A DNA stretch of 21,991 bases from UBA1573 sp016794285. Lineage in GTDB: Bacteria > Pseudomonadota > Alphaproteobacteria > Micavibrionales > Micavibrionaceae. A program made the position numbers and the translations under genes. This document shows, in pieces, positions 6,725 to 14,303 of this stretch; the first letter of the stretch is position 1, and each line of letters opens with the position of its first letter. Below the pieces are notes generated by a model. It was not told the origin of the DNA. It searched no databases and worked only from the letters and a program-made list of their open reading frames with translations. Location: NCBI GenBank assembly GCA_016794285.1, contig JAEUKO010000031.1, forward strand, positions 1 through 21,991, given 5' to 3'.

Positions 6725-7015
6725 ATGACAACAATTGATAAAGCAACGGTTTCAAAAATCGCCCGCTTGGCGCGTATCAAAGTCACCGAAGAAGACCTTA
6801 ATTATTATGCCCCTCAACTGCAAAACATTTTGCAATGGGCCGAGCAGCTTCAGGAAGTGAACACTGATAATGTGGAACCTCTGGCCAACGTGTCCGAGAT
6901 TGTCCTGACTCTTCGCGAGGACATTGTCACCACAGGAAATGATAGCGATACTATTCTGAAGAACGCACCGGAAGCGGTTGAAGGTTTCTTCGTTGTTCCC
7001 AAAGTTGTTGAGTAG
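6725..7015 (+). CDS. gatC: Asp-tRNA(Asn)/Glu-tRNA(Gln) amidotransferase subunit C
   Basis: From the ATG at 6725 the protein has 96 residues and starts MTTIDKATVSKIARLARIKV, as is typical for GatC. It continues with LQNILQWAEQLQEVNTDNVEPLANV and LREDIV. GatC holds GatA and GatB together in the amidotransferase that turns mischarged Glu-tRNA(Gln) or Asp-tRNA(Asn) into the amide form. An upstream in-frame ATG at 6698 would add nine residues (MNHRNKRLP); the internal start matches the family better and has AAGAGA eight bases upstream. gatA follows after ten bases. Confidence 0.93.
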   Translation: MTTIDKATVSKIARLARIKVTEEDLNYYAPQLQNILQWAEQLQEVNTDNVEPLANVSEIVLTLREDIVTTGNDSDTILKNAPEAVEGFFVVPKVVE

Positions 7016-7025
7016 AGACCCCACC

Positions 7026-8516
7026 ATGACACGCCCATTGATTAACCTCACGATAACCGAAGCTCTCACAGGTTTGCGCAGCCGCGCGTTCAGCGCGAGC
7101 GAATTGGTGGAAGCCCATATTAAACAAGTCGAAGCTTGTCGTTCTCTCAACGCCGTTATCACCGAAACGCCAGATCAAGCGAGAGCAGCGGCCAAAGAAA
7201 GTGATGCCCGTATTGCCAAAGGGGAAATGCGCCCGCTTGAAGGCATCCCGATTGCTATGAAAGATTTGTTCTGTACCAAGGGGGTCAAAACCACAGCAGG
7301 CAGCCATATTCTAGGCAATTTTGTTCCGCCTTATGAATCCACAGTTTCTCAGAAATTGTTGGATAGCGGAACGATCTCGGTTGCCAAGACCAACCTTGAC
7401 GAATTTGCGATGGGGGGGTCGAACATTACCAGCTATTTCGGTCCGGTTGAATCTCCGTGGAAACGAAAAGACGAGCCTCACAAAAAACTGGTCCCGGGGG
7501 GATCTTCGGGCGGCTCAGCGGCGGCCGTAGCGGCTGGAATGGCGATGGGCGCGACGGGAACCGACACGGGCGGGTCCACCCGTCAACCCGGCAGCTTCAC
7601 AGGCATTGTTGGCGTGAAGCCGACCTATGGCCGCTGTTCACGCTGGGGTATTATCGCCTTTGCTTCGTCTTTGGACCAAGCCGGAGCTTTTGCCCGTACG
7701 GTTGAAGATTCTGCGCTATTGCTTCAAACCATGTCAGGCCATGACCCAAAAGACAGCACATCGGCGAACAAAGAGGTTCCCGATTTTGCGGGTCTTCTGA
7801 AACAAGATATTCGGGGTTTGCGCGTTGGTATTCCCAAAGAGTACCGCGTGGAGGGGATGCCGCAAGAAATCATTGATTTGTGGGAAAACGGAGCCTCCAT
7901 GCTCAAAGATGCGGGAGCAACCGTTGTTGACGTTTCTCTCCCCCATACGAAATATGCTGTTCCAACTTATTACATTGTCGCTCCGGCAGAGGCCTCTTCC
8001 AACCTTGCCCGTTACGATGGGGTTCGTTATGGACTGCGCGTTGAAGGGAAAGACCTGACCGATTCCTATGAATCAACGCGGGCGGCAGGGTTTGGGGCGG
8101 AAGTCAAACGCCGGATCATGATTGGCACTTACTGCCTTTCTGCCGGATATTACGATGCCTATTACACCAAAGCCCAAAAGGTGCGTCGCCTCATTGCCAA
8201 TGACTTCATCAAGGCCTTTGAGAGCTGCGATGTTCTTCTCACACCAACGGCTCCTTCGGCAGCCTTCCCGATTGGTGAAAATTCGGATGATCCGATCAAG
8301 ATGTATCTGGGGGACGTTTTCACCATTCCGGCTTCTCTTGCCGGATTGCCAGGAATTTCAGTCCCGACAGGCCTTGATAAACAAGGGCTTCCTCTTGGTC
8401 TTCAAGTCATTGGACGCGCATGGGATGAAGTCACCATGTTCCGCACGGCCTATGCTTTGGAAAAAGCGGCTCAGTTCAATAAAATCCCGCAAAGTTTTTC
8501 GGTTGCGGCTGAGTAG
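7026..8516 (+). CDS. gatA: Asp-tRNA(Asn)/Glu-tRNA(Gln) amidotransferase subunit A
   Basis: From the ATG at 7026 the protein has 496 residues, normal for GatA. The amidase signature triad is visible: Lys79 in IPIAMKDLF, the cis-Ser160 in PGGSSGGSAAA, and the nucleophile Ser184 in GTDTGGSTRQP. The 24-residue spacing between the two Ser is as in known GatA. The subunit hydrolyses glutamine and passes ammonia to GatB. An in-frame ATG at 6978 lies inside gatC and would give an unusual N-terminus, so 7026 is preferred. It is part of the run gatC-gatA-(two secreted proteins)-gatB; the next gene starts 16 bases after its stop. Confidence 0.96.
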   Translation: MTRPLINLTITEALTGLRSRAFSASELVEAHIKQVEACRSLNAVITETPDQARAAAKESDARIAKGEMRPLEGIPIAMKDLFCTKGVKTTAGSHILGNFVPPYESTVSQKLLDSGTISVAKTNLDEFAMGGSNITSYFGPVESPWKRKDEPHKKLVPGGSSGGSAAAVAAGMAMGATGTDTGGSTRQPGSFTGIVGVKPTYGRCSRWGIIAFASSLDQAGAFARTVEDSALLLQTMSGHDPKDSTSANKEVPDFAGLLKQDIRGLRVGIPKEYRVEGMPQEIIDLWENGASMLKDAGATVVDVSLPHTKYAVPTYYIVAPAEASSNLARYDGVRYGLRVEGKDLTDSYESTRAAGFGAEVKRRIMIGTYCLSAGYYDAYYTKAQKVRRLIANDFIKAFESCDVLLTPTAPSAAFPIGENSDDPIKMYLGDVFTIPASLAGLPGISVPTGLDKQGLPLGLQVIGRAWDEVTMFRTAYALEKAAQFNKIPQSFSVAAE

Positions 8517-8532
8517 GCTGGAGAAAAGCAGA

Positions 8533-9252
8533 ATGAAAAACTTTATGATTTTCTTGTGCTTGTTCTCTTTGTTTACGGCCTTGCCCTTGGCGGTTCAGGC
8601 CGAAGAACAGGGGCGAAAAGTCATGGCTATAAAAAAACAAGCAGGCTCCCCCTACTCCTTAAACAACCTCCCCTTCACCCCCACCAATCTGGTTCCTATG
8701 GTGGAAGATAAGGATTTGCAAGGAAACCCAAAGGGTGCGATTCCTGATGAAGTTATCAAAAAAATAGATGACCGCTGCCTTGCCAAAGTCCCTGAACGGT
8801 TTACGCCCGATGCTCATCATACTTACTGCGCCTGCACTTCTGCCGCGACACAAGGAACAGTCCGGCTTGGGGAATTGGCCGAGATGCAGAAGAAGGAAAA
8901 TCGGGTCATTGGCAATAAGACGTTCGAGAACTACGTTCAGAACGTCGTGGCTCCGTGCATGGAAATGCCCGTTGAAGAAATCGAATATCTTTACTGCGTT
9001 CTCTATAAATCGAACGACCTGCGCATTTCCTATATTCCGACCTATTGCAAATGCGTGGGGAAAAAAATGCGGGACCATGTAAAGAAATTGGCCAGTGCAA
9101 ATATTTTGCTGGAACTCGGCAATACAACCCGTGCGAAAAGCGACCCTATTCAAGCTTTGTGGAAAAGTGAAGGTTATCAGAGAGCCCTTGAAAACTCTCG
9201 CGACTCCTGCGCCCTTAGTTACCTGAAACGCGACACCCCCTTCAAACAATAA
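8533..9252 (+). CDS. Secreted Cys-rich protein (paralogue 1 in the gat cluster)
   Basis: The 239-residue protein begins with a signal peptide (MKNFMIFLCLFSLFTALPLA, cut after VQA), so it is probably periplasmic. The mature part has a repeated Cys pattern: YCACTS, then APC, then YC, YCKC and a final SC. The protein at 9266 shows the same pattern (FCKCTS, APC, KC, VCNC, SC) with alignable text such as V(V/Q)APCxxxPV. The two are therefore paralogues. CxC pairs and evenly spaced Cys suggest disulfides or metal binding. The start is the ATG at 8533, because the signal peptide begins there; the frame is open upstream only within gatA. The family is not recognised. Confidence 0.8.
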   Translation: MKNFMIFLCLFSLFTALPLAVQAEEQGRKVMAIKKQAGSPYSLNNLPFTPTNLVPMVEDKDLQGNPKGAIPDEVIKKIDDRCLAKVPERFTPDAHHTYCACTSAATQGTVRLGELAEMQKKENRVIGNKTFENYVQNVVAPCMEMPVEEIEYLYCVLYKSNDLRISYIPTYCKCVGKKMRDHVKKLASANILLELGNTTRAKSDPIQALWKSEGYQRALENSRDSCALSYLKRDTPFKQ

Positions 9253-9265
9253 TAAGGATTACAAT

Positions 9266-9802
9266 ATGAATTTTTCTGCCCCCATTCTTTTTGCTTTTGT
9301 TCTGCTTGTATCCAGCGCGGCTTTGGCTGGCCCCATCACCAAAGAAATGGGAGATCAATACTATGAGAACTGCCTGAAGGGAGCCTCCGCCGAAGGGACC
9401 ATGTCGCAAAGATCTCAGGCGACTTTTTGCAAATGCACATCTGAAAAGATGCAAGATAACATGACAACCGAAGACATTCAGGCTCTCGCGGCCACAGGCG
9501 ACCCTGCTGCCCGCGCAGCTCTCAACAAAGTTTTGGAGTTTGTTCAAGCTCCCTGCCTGCAGGCTCCGGTTCACGATATGATTGCCAAAAAATGTCAGGC
9601 TGATATTGGCAAACCTCAAGTCTGTAACTGCCTCTCTCAGAAAATGGGGGAGTACACGGAGCAGCAAGCGGTTCAACTCATGGGGAAAATTTTGAAACAA
9701 AACCCTAATATCGTGGACCCTATGGCCGCGATTGTGGATAGCGAAGATTTTCAGACAACCCAAAAATCCATCGCATTATCTTGCTTGACCAACACACAAT
9801 AG
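9266..9802 (+). CDS. Secreted Cys-rich protein (paralogue 2 in the gat cluster)
   Basis: The 178-residue protein has a signal peptide (MNFSAPILFAFVLLVSSAAL, cut after ALA) and a good AAGGA ribosome binding site. Its mature part reads as two similar halves, each with a CxC motif (FCKCTSEKMQD, VCNCLSQKMGE) followed by a short helix and a further Cys (APC, SC). Six to seven Cys in a small exported protein suggest a disulfide-stabilised fold. It starts 13 bases after its paralogue and ends 33 bases before gatB, in the same orientation, so it is probably in the gat operon. Function unknown. Confidence 0.8.
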   Translation: MNFSAPILFAFVLLVSSAALAGPITKEMGDQYYENCLKGASAEGTMSQRSQATFCKCTSEKMQDNMTTEDIQALAATGDPAARAALNKVLEFVQAPCLQAPVHDMIAKKCQADIGKPQVCNCLSQKMGEYTEQQAVQLMGKILKQNPNIVDPMAAIVDSEDFQTTQKSIALSCLTNTQ

Positions 9803-9835
9803 AATTTGACTCAGGTTATTTAGAGGAAAGAAAAA

Positions 9836-11290
9836 ATGGCTGCTCTACTAAAAGGTGAAACAGGAGATTGGGAAATGGTTATCGGGCTTGAGGTCCATGC
9901 TCAGGTAACCGCCAAATCCAAACTATTTTCTGGAGCTTCCTGTGAGTTTGGCGGTGCTCCCAATTCGCACGTTTCGCTTGTTGATGCGGCCATGCCCGGG
10001 ATGCTTCCTGTTCTCAACGAATACTGCGTGGAACAGGCTGTGCGAACTGGCCTTGGCCTCAATGCCCAAATTAACAATCGCTCGGTTTTTGAGCGGAAGA
10101 ACTATTTTTATCCTGACCTTCCCCAAGGCTATCAAATTTCACAATTTTTGCACCCGATTGTGGGAAAAGGCGTGGTGGAGGTTGATCTTGCCGATGGCTC
10201 TAGCAAGGAGATTGGTATTACCCGCCTTCACCTTGAACAAGATGCAGGGAAATCTATTCACGACCAGCACCCATCTAAAAGTTTTGTCGATCTGAACCGC
10301 GCTGGCTGCGCCCTCATGGAAATTGTCTCTGAGCCTGATATGCGCGGGCCAGAGGAAGCAACCGCCTATCTTACCAAACTGCGCATGATTTTGCGCTACC
10401 TTGAAACCTGCGATGGCAACCTTGAGGAAGGGTCTATGCGGGCGGATGTGAATGTTTCGGTGCGCCGTGTGGGGGAAGACTACGGAACTCGCTGCGAGAT
10501 TAAGAACGTCAACTCCATCAAAGCGGTTCAAATGGCCATTGACTACGAAGCGCAGCGGCAAATTGAAATCATTGAATCGGGCGGGAAGATCAAACAGGAA
10601 ACGCGCTTGTGGGACCCTGCCAAAGGGGAAACTCGTTCGATGCGCTCGAAAGAGGAAGCCCACGACTACCGCTATTTTCCTGACCCTGACCTTCTGCCGT
10701 TGGTTTTTGAACAAAATTTTGTTGATGCCATTAAGGCCACTTTACCAGAACTTCCTGACCAGAAGAAACACCGCTTCATGCGGGATTTTGGCCTTGGTAT
10801 TTATGATGCCTCGGTTCTGATTGCTGAACGCGCCAGAGCCGACTTTTATGAAACCGTGGCAACGGGACGCGATCCCAAAATGGCGGCCAACTGGGTTATC
10901 AATGAACTCTTAGGTGGACTTAACAAAGATGGCAAAGCTTTGAGCGAAAGTCCTGTCAGCGCAACACAACTCGGCGGGTTGATTGACCTTATTCTTGACA
11001 ACACCATTTCCGGCAAAATAGCCAAAGATGTTTTTGCCGAGATGATGGCAAGCGGGAAAAATGCGGCGGATATTGTCGAGGCCAAAGGATTGAAACAAGT
11101 TACGGACACAGGAGCGATTGCACAGATTGTGGCTGAAGTTGTGGCTGAAAATCCGGACAATGTCGCCGCCTATAAATCGGGCAAGGACAAACTATTCGGA
11201 TTTTTTGTCGGCCAGATCATGAAAAAATCAGGTGGCAAAGCCAATCCCGATATGGTCAACGAATTGCTGAAAAAGAAACTGGAAGAATAA
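9836..11290 (+). CDS. gatB: Asp-tRNA(Asn)/Glu-tRNA(Gln) amidotransferase subunit B
   Basis: The 484-residue protein matches GatB throughout: WEMVIGLEVHAQV near the start, RKNYFYPDLPQGYQISQ, RLHLEQDAGKSIH, DLNRAGCALMEIVSEPDMR, LEEGSMRADVNVSVR, and the RYFPDPDLLPL block. It ends with a YqeY-like helical tail domain that binds tRNA. GatB phosphorylates the mischarged aminoacyl-tRNA and amidates it with ammonia from GatA. AGAGGAAAG lies just upstream of the ATG. Two small genes follow closely at the 3' side. Confidence 0.96.
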   Translation: MAALLKGETGDWEMVIGLEVHAQVTAKSKLFSGASCEFGGAPNSHVSLVDAAMPGMLPVLNEYCVEQAVRTGLGLNAQINNRSVFERKNYFYPDLPQGYQISQFLHPIVGKGVVEVDLADGSSKEIGITRLHLEQDAGKSIHDQHPSKSFVDLNRAGCALMEIVSEPDMRGPEEATAYLTKLRMILRYLETCDGNLEEGSMRADVNVSVRRVGEDYGTRCEIKNVNSIKAVQMAIDYEAQRQIEIIESGGKIKQETRLWDPAKGETRSMRSKEEAHDYRYFPDPDLLPLVFEQNFVDAIKATLPELPDQKKHRFMRDFGLGIYDASVLIAERARADFYETVATGRDPKMAANWVINELLGGLNKDGKALSESPVSATQLGGLIDLILDNTISGKIAKDVFAEMMASGKNAADIVEAKGLKQVTDTGAIAQIVAEVVAENPDNVAAYKSGKDKLFGFFVGQIMKKSGGKANPDMVNELLKKKLEE

Positions 11291-11295
11291 AAACC

Positions 11296-11523
11296 ATGCC
11301 CAGACAGAGATACGAATATAAAACCGTCATTTATCAAGAACCCCTGCTCGGCTCAATTTTGCTTGGCGAAGCCAAGATTGACCCCGAACGCTTTACGGAA
11401 TTTCTGAACAAGAATGCGGCGCAGGGTTGGCGCGTGCGCACGATGGAGCGGGAAAATCGCAGGGCTTTGCTTTTCTTTAATCGTGAAGCCTTTGTCTGCA
11501 TTCTTGAACGGGAAGTTGAATGA
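11296..11523 (+). CDS. DUF4177-like small protein
   Basis: The 75-residue protein looks like a DUF4177 domain: RYEYKTVIYQEP, then a helix DPERFTEFLNKNAAQGWRVR and a strand LLFFNREAFVCILERE. The family is a small alpha/beta fold of unknown role. It begins five bases after the gatB stop, and its TGA overlaps the ATG of the next gene (ATGA, 11520-11523), so it is likely the penultimate gene of this operon. Confidence 0.75.
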   Translation: MPRQRYEYKTVIYQEPLLGSILLGEAKIDPERFTEFLNKNAAQGWRVRTMERENRRALLFFNREAFVCILEREVE

Positions 11524-11927
11524 GCCGCAGTTTCCGCATTCTAGGAATTGGCCTTATCGGACTGGGAACCGTTTTTGTGATCCTCGTTCTTGGCCAGATG
11601 TGGTTTGCTCTTTTTGATCCAAAAATTTTCATCCGTTTGCTCATCACCCTTGGCCTGTCGGGGCTTTATGGCCTGTATGTCGGCATGATCTGGGATGATC
11701 TTGAAAAAAGCCGCTATCGTAAGATGTTGCTGGCCCTCGGCGGGTTTGGACTTGTCGCTGTTTTGCTCATTCTTGGACAAATCTGGTTTGAATTTTTCGA
11801 AGGCGAAACCTTCATCAAATTACTGATCTCCGTGACAATTGTTTCGGCCTTGACCTCTTTCATTATGGCTGTGCGCGAAGATTTCCTCGAAGGCAAACGC
11901 CTGAAAGACGAAAACTTTCTGGATTAG
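11520..11927 (+). CDS. Membrane protein with an internal repeat
   Basis: The 135-residue protein has about four hydrophobic helices in two similar halves. GTVFVILVLGQMWFALFDPK in the first half aligns with GLVAVLLILGQIWFEFFEGE in the second. Each half continues with FI(R/K)LLI and a second helix. This is an internal duplication of a two-helix hairpin. The protein ends with a short charged tail. It overlaps the DUF4177 gene by four bases and converges on dapF, sharing four bases with its end. No known family is recognised. Confidence 0.7.
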   Translation: MSRSFRILGIGLIGLGTVFVILVLGQMWFALFDPKIFIRLLITLGLSGLYGLYVGMIWDDLEKSRYRKMLLALGGFGLVAVLLILGQIWFEFFEGETFIKLLISVTIVSALTSFIMAVREDFLEGKRLKDENFLD

Positions 11928-12745
11928 AGGAAAAACTCACCTCGGAAAACATAGGTAAAGGGGCCGGTCATATAGACATGGCCATCCTCTTCGCGCCATT
12001 CAAGGCTCAAATCTCCCCCGTCCATTTTGACGATGACTTTCCTTTCGGCAAGGCCGCGCCGAACCCCGGCAACCACCGTGGCGCAAGCAGCAGAGCCACA
12101 AGCGAACGTCACCCCTGCTCCGCGCTCCCACACCCGCATCCGTAAAACCGTACGGGAAATAACCTCTACAAATTCGATATTGGCCCTATCGGGAAAAATA
12201 ACATCTCGCTCGAAACGAGAGCCTAATTCTTCCAACGAAACAGAATTTATATCTGGAACAAAGAAAACCGCATGGGGGTTCCCCATGTTAACCGCCACTG
12301 GCGATGAAACTCCCTTTCCTTCTAACGGAAGACAGAGCGTATCAACGTTATGCGACAAGGGGATTTCATCCCAGTTCAAACGCGGTTTCCCCATATCCAC
12401 TGTAATAACCCCGCTTCCTGTCCGCATCGCGGGCAGAACTCCGGCAACAGTTTCAACTTTGACGCCATCTGTTCCTTTTTCCTTCATCATCATATCTGAG
12501 ACGCATCGGGTTGAGTTACCACAAGCCCGCGCTTCGGACCCATCTGGATTCAAAATCCGCATAAAAACATCACCGCGCAGAGAATTTTCAAGAACAATCA
12601 CCTGATCGCAACCTATGCCAAGACGACGATCCGCAAGCCGCATGGCAAGCTGGCCAAGCCCAGTCAAAGGCTGCGTACGCGCATCAAGAATGACAAAATC
12701 ATTCCCCAAAGCGTGCATTTTCAAAAAAGGAATCCCCTGCGCCAT
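11924..12745 (-). CDS. dapF: Diaminopimelate epimerase
   Basis: From the ATG at 12745 the protein has 273 residues, typical for DapF, which converts LL- to meso-diaminopimelate for lysine and peptidoglycan synthesis. It starts MAQGIPFLKMHALGNDFVIL. The two catalytic Cys are Cys75 in ARACGNSTRCV and Cys216 in RGAGVTFACGSAACA. Family motifs NPDGSEA, VNMGNPHAV and VWERGAG are present. The frame is open to an ATG at 12811, but GGGAGG four bases before 12745 and the family N-terminus favour the shorter form. Its final codons overlap the 3' end of the convergent membrane-protein gene. Confidence 0.94.
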   Translation of the reverse strand: MAQGIPFLKMHALGNDFVILDARTQPLTGLGQLAMRLADRRLGIGCDQVIVLENSLRGDVFMRILNPDGSEARACGNSTRCVSDMMMKEKGTDGVKVETVAGVLPAMRTGSGVITVDMGKPRLNWDEIPLSHNVDTLCLPLEGKGVSSPVAVNMGNPHAVFFVPDINSVSLEELGSRFERDVIFPDRANIEFVEVISRTVLRMRVWERGAGVTFACGSAACATVVAGVRRGLAERKVIVKMDGGDLSLEWREEDGHVYMTGPFTYVFRGEFFL

Positions 12746-12827
12746 TTTGCCTCCCAGTGTTCTATGATATTCATTAAAATCATAAACTTTACGAGTGTTT
12801 TTTGTCCACATCTTGTGTGTTTTTCAG

Positions 12828-12885
12828 CACAAACGAGTTACAACAGACTGAGATCACTCAGCTTATTTTTCTAATGCAAGTTTAA
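12828..12885. repeat. 58-bp repeat, copy B
   Basis: It is 54/58 identical to 3326-3383. It covers the last codons and stop of the copy-2 membrane protein and the bases just downstream, including CTGAG-ATCA-CTCAG (12848-12861), a short palindrome that could act as a weak 3' stem-loop. Confidence 0.8.
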
Positions 12886-13228
12886 AGAATAGGTCGCCCA
12901 TCAAGACTGGAAAAATCAACCCTATAGCGATCAGGACAGATGTTTTTTCCCATTCTTGGCCATACAAAAAAATCAGGAAAGATGCTATAAACAGGAACAA
13001 AATACACAGACGTAGCTTAAACTTTCCAATGATAAATGATCGTAGCATTAAAAATGGTGTCGTAATAATTGCAAAAAAGAAATAAAAATAAAACACAAGC
13101 CCTGAATAGCTTTCGTAGTAACTCATAGGGTTAAGATATAATTCTGCATGCACAACGGTTGCACCAGCACCAATCCCCAAAATTATACCTATGAATCCAA
13201 TAAAATTGGCTATCTTTCCTTTAACCAC
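12863..13228 (-). CDS. Four-helix membrane protein paired with MuF/SLT protein (copy 2)
   Basis: The 121-residue protein has four hydrophobic segments and is paralogous to 3528-3917, sharing IGIILGxGAG and AELYLNPMSYYESYSGLVFY. Its GTG start (13226-13228) is inside the end of the transglycosylase-like gene, a 19-base overlap in another frame, which suggests coupled translation. The N-terminal half is well kept between the copies, while the rest is diverged in sequence but not in hydrophobic layout. A bound inhibitor or immunity protein in the membrane, or a holin-like pore, would fit the pairing. Neither can be shown from sequence alone. Confidence 0.7.
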   Translation of the reverse strand: MVKGKIANFIGFIGIILGIGAGATVVHAELYLNPMSYYESYSGLVFYFYFFFAIITTPFLMLRSFIIGKFKLRLCILFLFIASFLIFLYGQEWEKTSVLIAIGLIFPVLMGDLFFKLALEK

Positions 13229-13983
13229 GGCTTTTCTTTCATGATGCGTGCAACACGGGCACCATAGTCGTTAATTCTTTTGGCTCCCAAATCATGGTAG
13301 AATGTAGCCACCTCAGATGCCGATGCATGAGGCACTTGTAAATATATTCGTTTAACCAGATCAATGCCAGCCTTGATATTCAGCCGCGGTGTTGCAAGAT
13401 CTTTTCTCGAGTATCCGAGATCTTTCCAGTATTCAGATTGTACATTCATAGGGCGAATTGATTTATTAAGTGGGTAATACTCATCGTAATACCCCTGTGT
13501 CGTTTCAACGTAAATGATCGCCTTAATAAAATCTGGATTGAGCCCTGCTGCTTTGGCTTCTTCATCGATAATGGTCTCATTTTCATTGACTTCGCTCATC
13601 GCATCCAAAGCGTACCACGGCTTGTCAGGAACGGGGAATTTGTCTGGTTTTAACCTGAAATTTGCTTTTCCTTTTCCAAGGATGGCATCCTTTCGAGCTT
13701 CTGCAGAATCGGAAAGCGGCTCCGCCCAGCAGCGGCAGTTGAAGTCATCGCCCGGGTCTGGTGCGTCGCTCCATGCACGCATGGTACGATTATACTGCGC
13801 GTGGGCGGCACGAACTTTTCCGTCCTCCACCGTACGCCAGATATAAAATCCATCCGGCTCTGTTTGGCTCAGCTGATTGAGGCGTTTGATCGTGTCATCT
13901 TCTGGTTTTGCTGTACCCGTGGCCGGCAGACCATGATCTTTTTGAAAGGCTTTGAGAGCTTCAAACACGCCCCGATCCGCCAT
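13210..13983 (-). CDS. Peptidoglycan-binding/MuF-tail/lytic transglycosylase-like protein (copy 2, complete)
   Basis: The 257 residues fall into three parts. Residues 5-38 (VFEALKAFQKDHGLPATGT, then KPEDDTIKRLN) resemble a peptidoglycan-binding repeat. Residues 46-90 carry a phage MuF (SPP1 gp7)-type tail with HA at 60-61 and FNCRC at 81-85. Residues 125-257 look like a lytic transglycosylase, with Glu160 in AIIYVETTQGYYD as the likely catalytic acid, then SIRPMN, LNIKAGIDLVKRI and EVATFYHDLG. There is no signal peptide, so delivery would need another route, as for phage-borne MuF toxins or endolysins. No other phage gene is nearby. A TTGACA promoter lies upstream. It sits between dapF and ffh. 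Confidence 0.78.
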   Translation of the reverse strand: MADRGVFEALKAFQKDHGLPATGTAKPEDDTIKRLNQLSQTEPDGFYIWRTVEDGKVRAAHAQYNRTMRAWSDAPDPGDDFNCRCWAEPLSDSAEARKDAILGKGKANFRLKPDKFPVPDKPWYALDAMSEVNENETIIDEEAKAAGLNPDFIKAIIYVETTQGYYDEYYPLNKSIRPMNVQSEYWKDLGYSRKDLATPRLNIKAGIDLVKRIYLQVPHASASEVATFYHDLGAKRINDYGARVARIMKEKPWLKER

Positions 13984-14064
13984 GCTTGTAATGCCTATTT
14001 TTTCGTTGGGCTGGTAAAATAAGAAAGGGCACGGTTCGGATACACCTGTGGCCTTTACGAGGAT

Positions 14065-14094
14065 AATATTCCTATATATTTCTCATTTTGTCAA
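14065..14094 (-). promoter_or_regulatory. Predicted sigma-70-type promoter of MuF/SLT copy 2
   Basis: On the minus strand a perfect TTGACA (14089-14094) is followed after 18 bases by AATATT (14065-14070), within an AT-rich stretch. Transcription would start near 14058 and give a leader of about 75 bases to the gene at 13983. The truncated copy 1 has no such promoter in the equivalent place. Confidence 0.5.
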
Positions 14095-14155
14095 GGACGA
14101 AAAGAGAGAAAGGTTATGAACTGCCCCCCTGCCTCGCCTCTTTTCCACAAAGAAT

Positions 14156-14184
14156 TTGACAAATTGGTCCTTTCCTCCTATAGA
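14156..14184 (+). promoter_or_regulatory. Predicted sigma-70-type promoter of ffh operon
   Basis: TTGACA (14156-14161) and TATAGA (14179-14184) are separated by the ideal 17 bases. Transcription would begin near 14191 and give a leader of about 113 bases before ffh that contains the hairpin at 14247-14276. The promoter stands back to back with that of the MuF/SLT gene. Confidence 0.65.
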
Positions 14185-14246
14185 TTCTCCCAAATTCACC
14201 CGCACATCTTGGCGTCAAGAGTGCCCAGCGGTTTATCCGGGGTATC

Positions 14247-14276
14247 CCGCAGTCGGCGAAGGTTCGCTCACTGCGG
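14247..14276 (+). promoter_or_regulatory. Leader hairpin before ffh
   Basis: CCGCAGT (14247-14253) pairs perfectly with ACTGCGG (14270-14276), and inside it GCGAA pairs with TTCGC around a GG turn. CACTTTTGTT follows, then GAGG at 14289-14292 and the ATG at 14304. The position and T-rich follow-up suggest an attenuator or a 5' stabilising hairpin. The remaining bases of 13984-14303 hold only the two promoters; I see no gene there. Confidence 0.5.
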
Positions 14277-14303
14277 CACTTTTGTTATGAGGTTTTTGGT
14301 AAA

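Noticed and set aside
10139..10714. 191-codon frame antisense to gatB
   Set aside because: It is a shadow of a highly conserved gene, without start signals.
14185..14303. Possible 4.5S SRP RNA gene upstream of ffh
   Set aside because: The conserved GGAAGGAAGCA-type core of bacterial SRP RNA is absent; only a simple hairpin is present.
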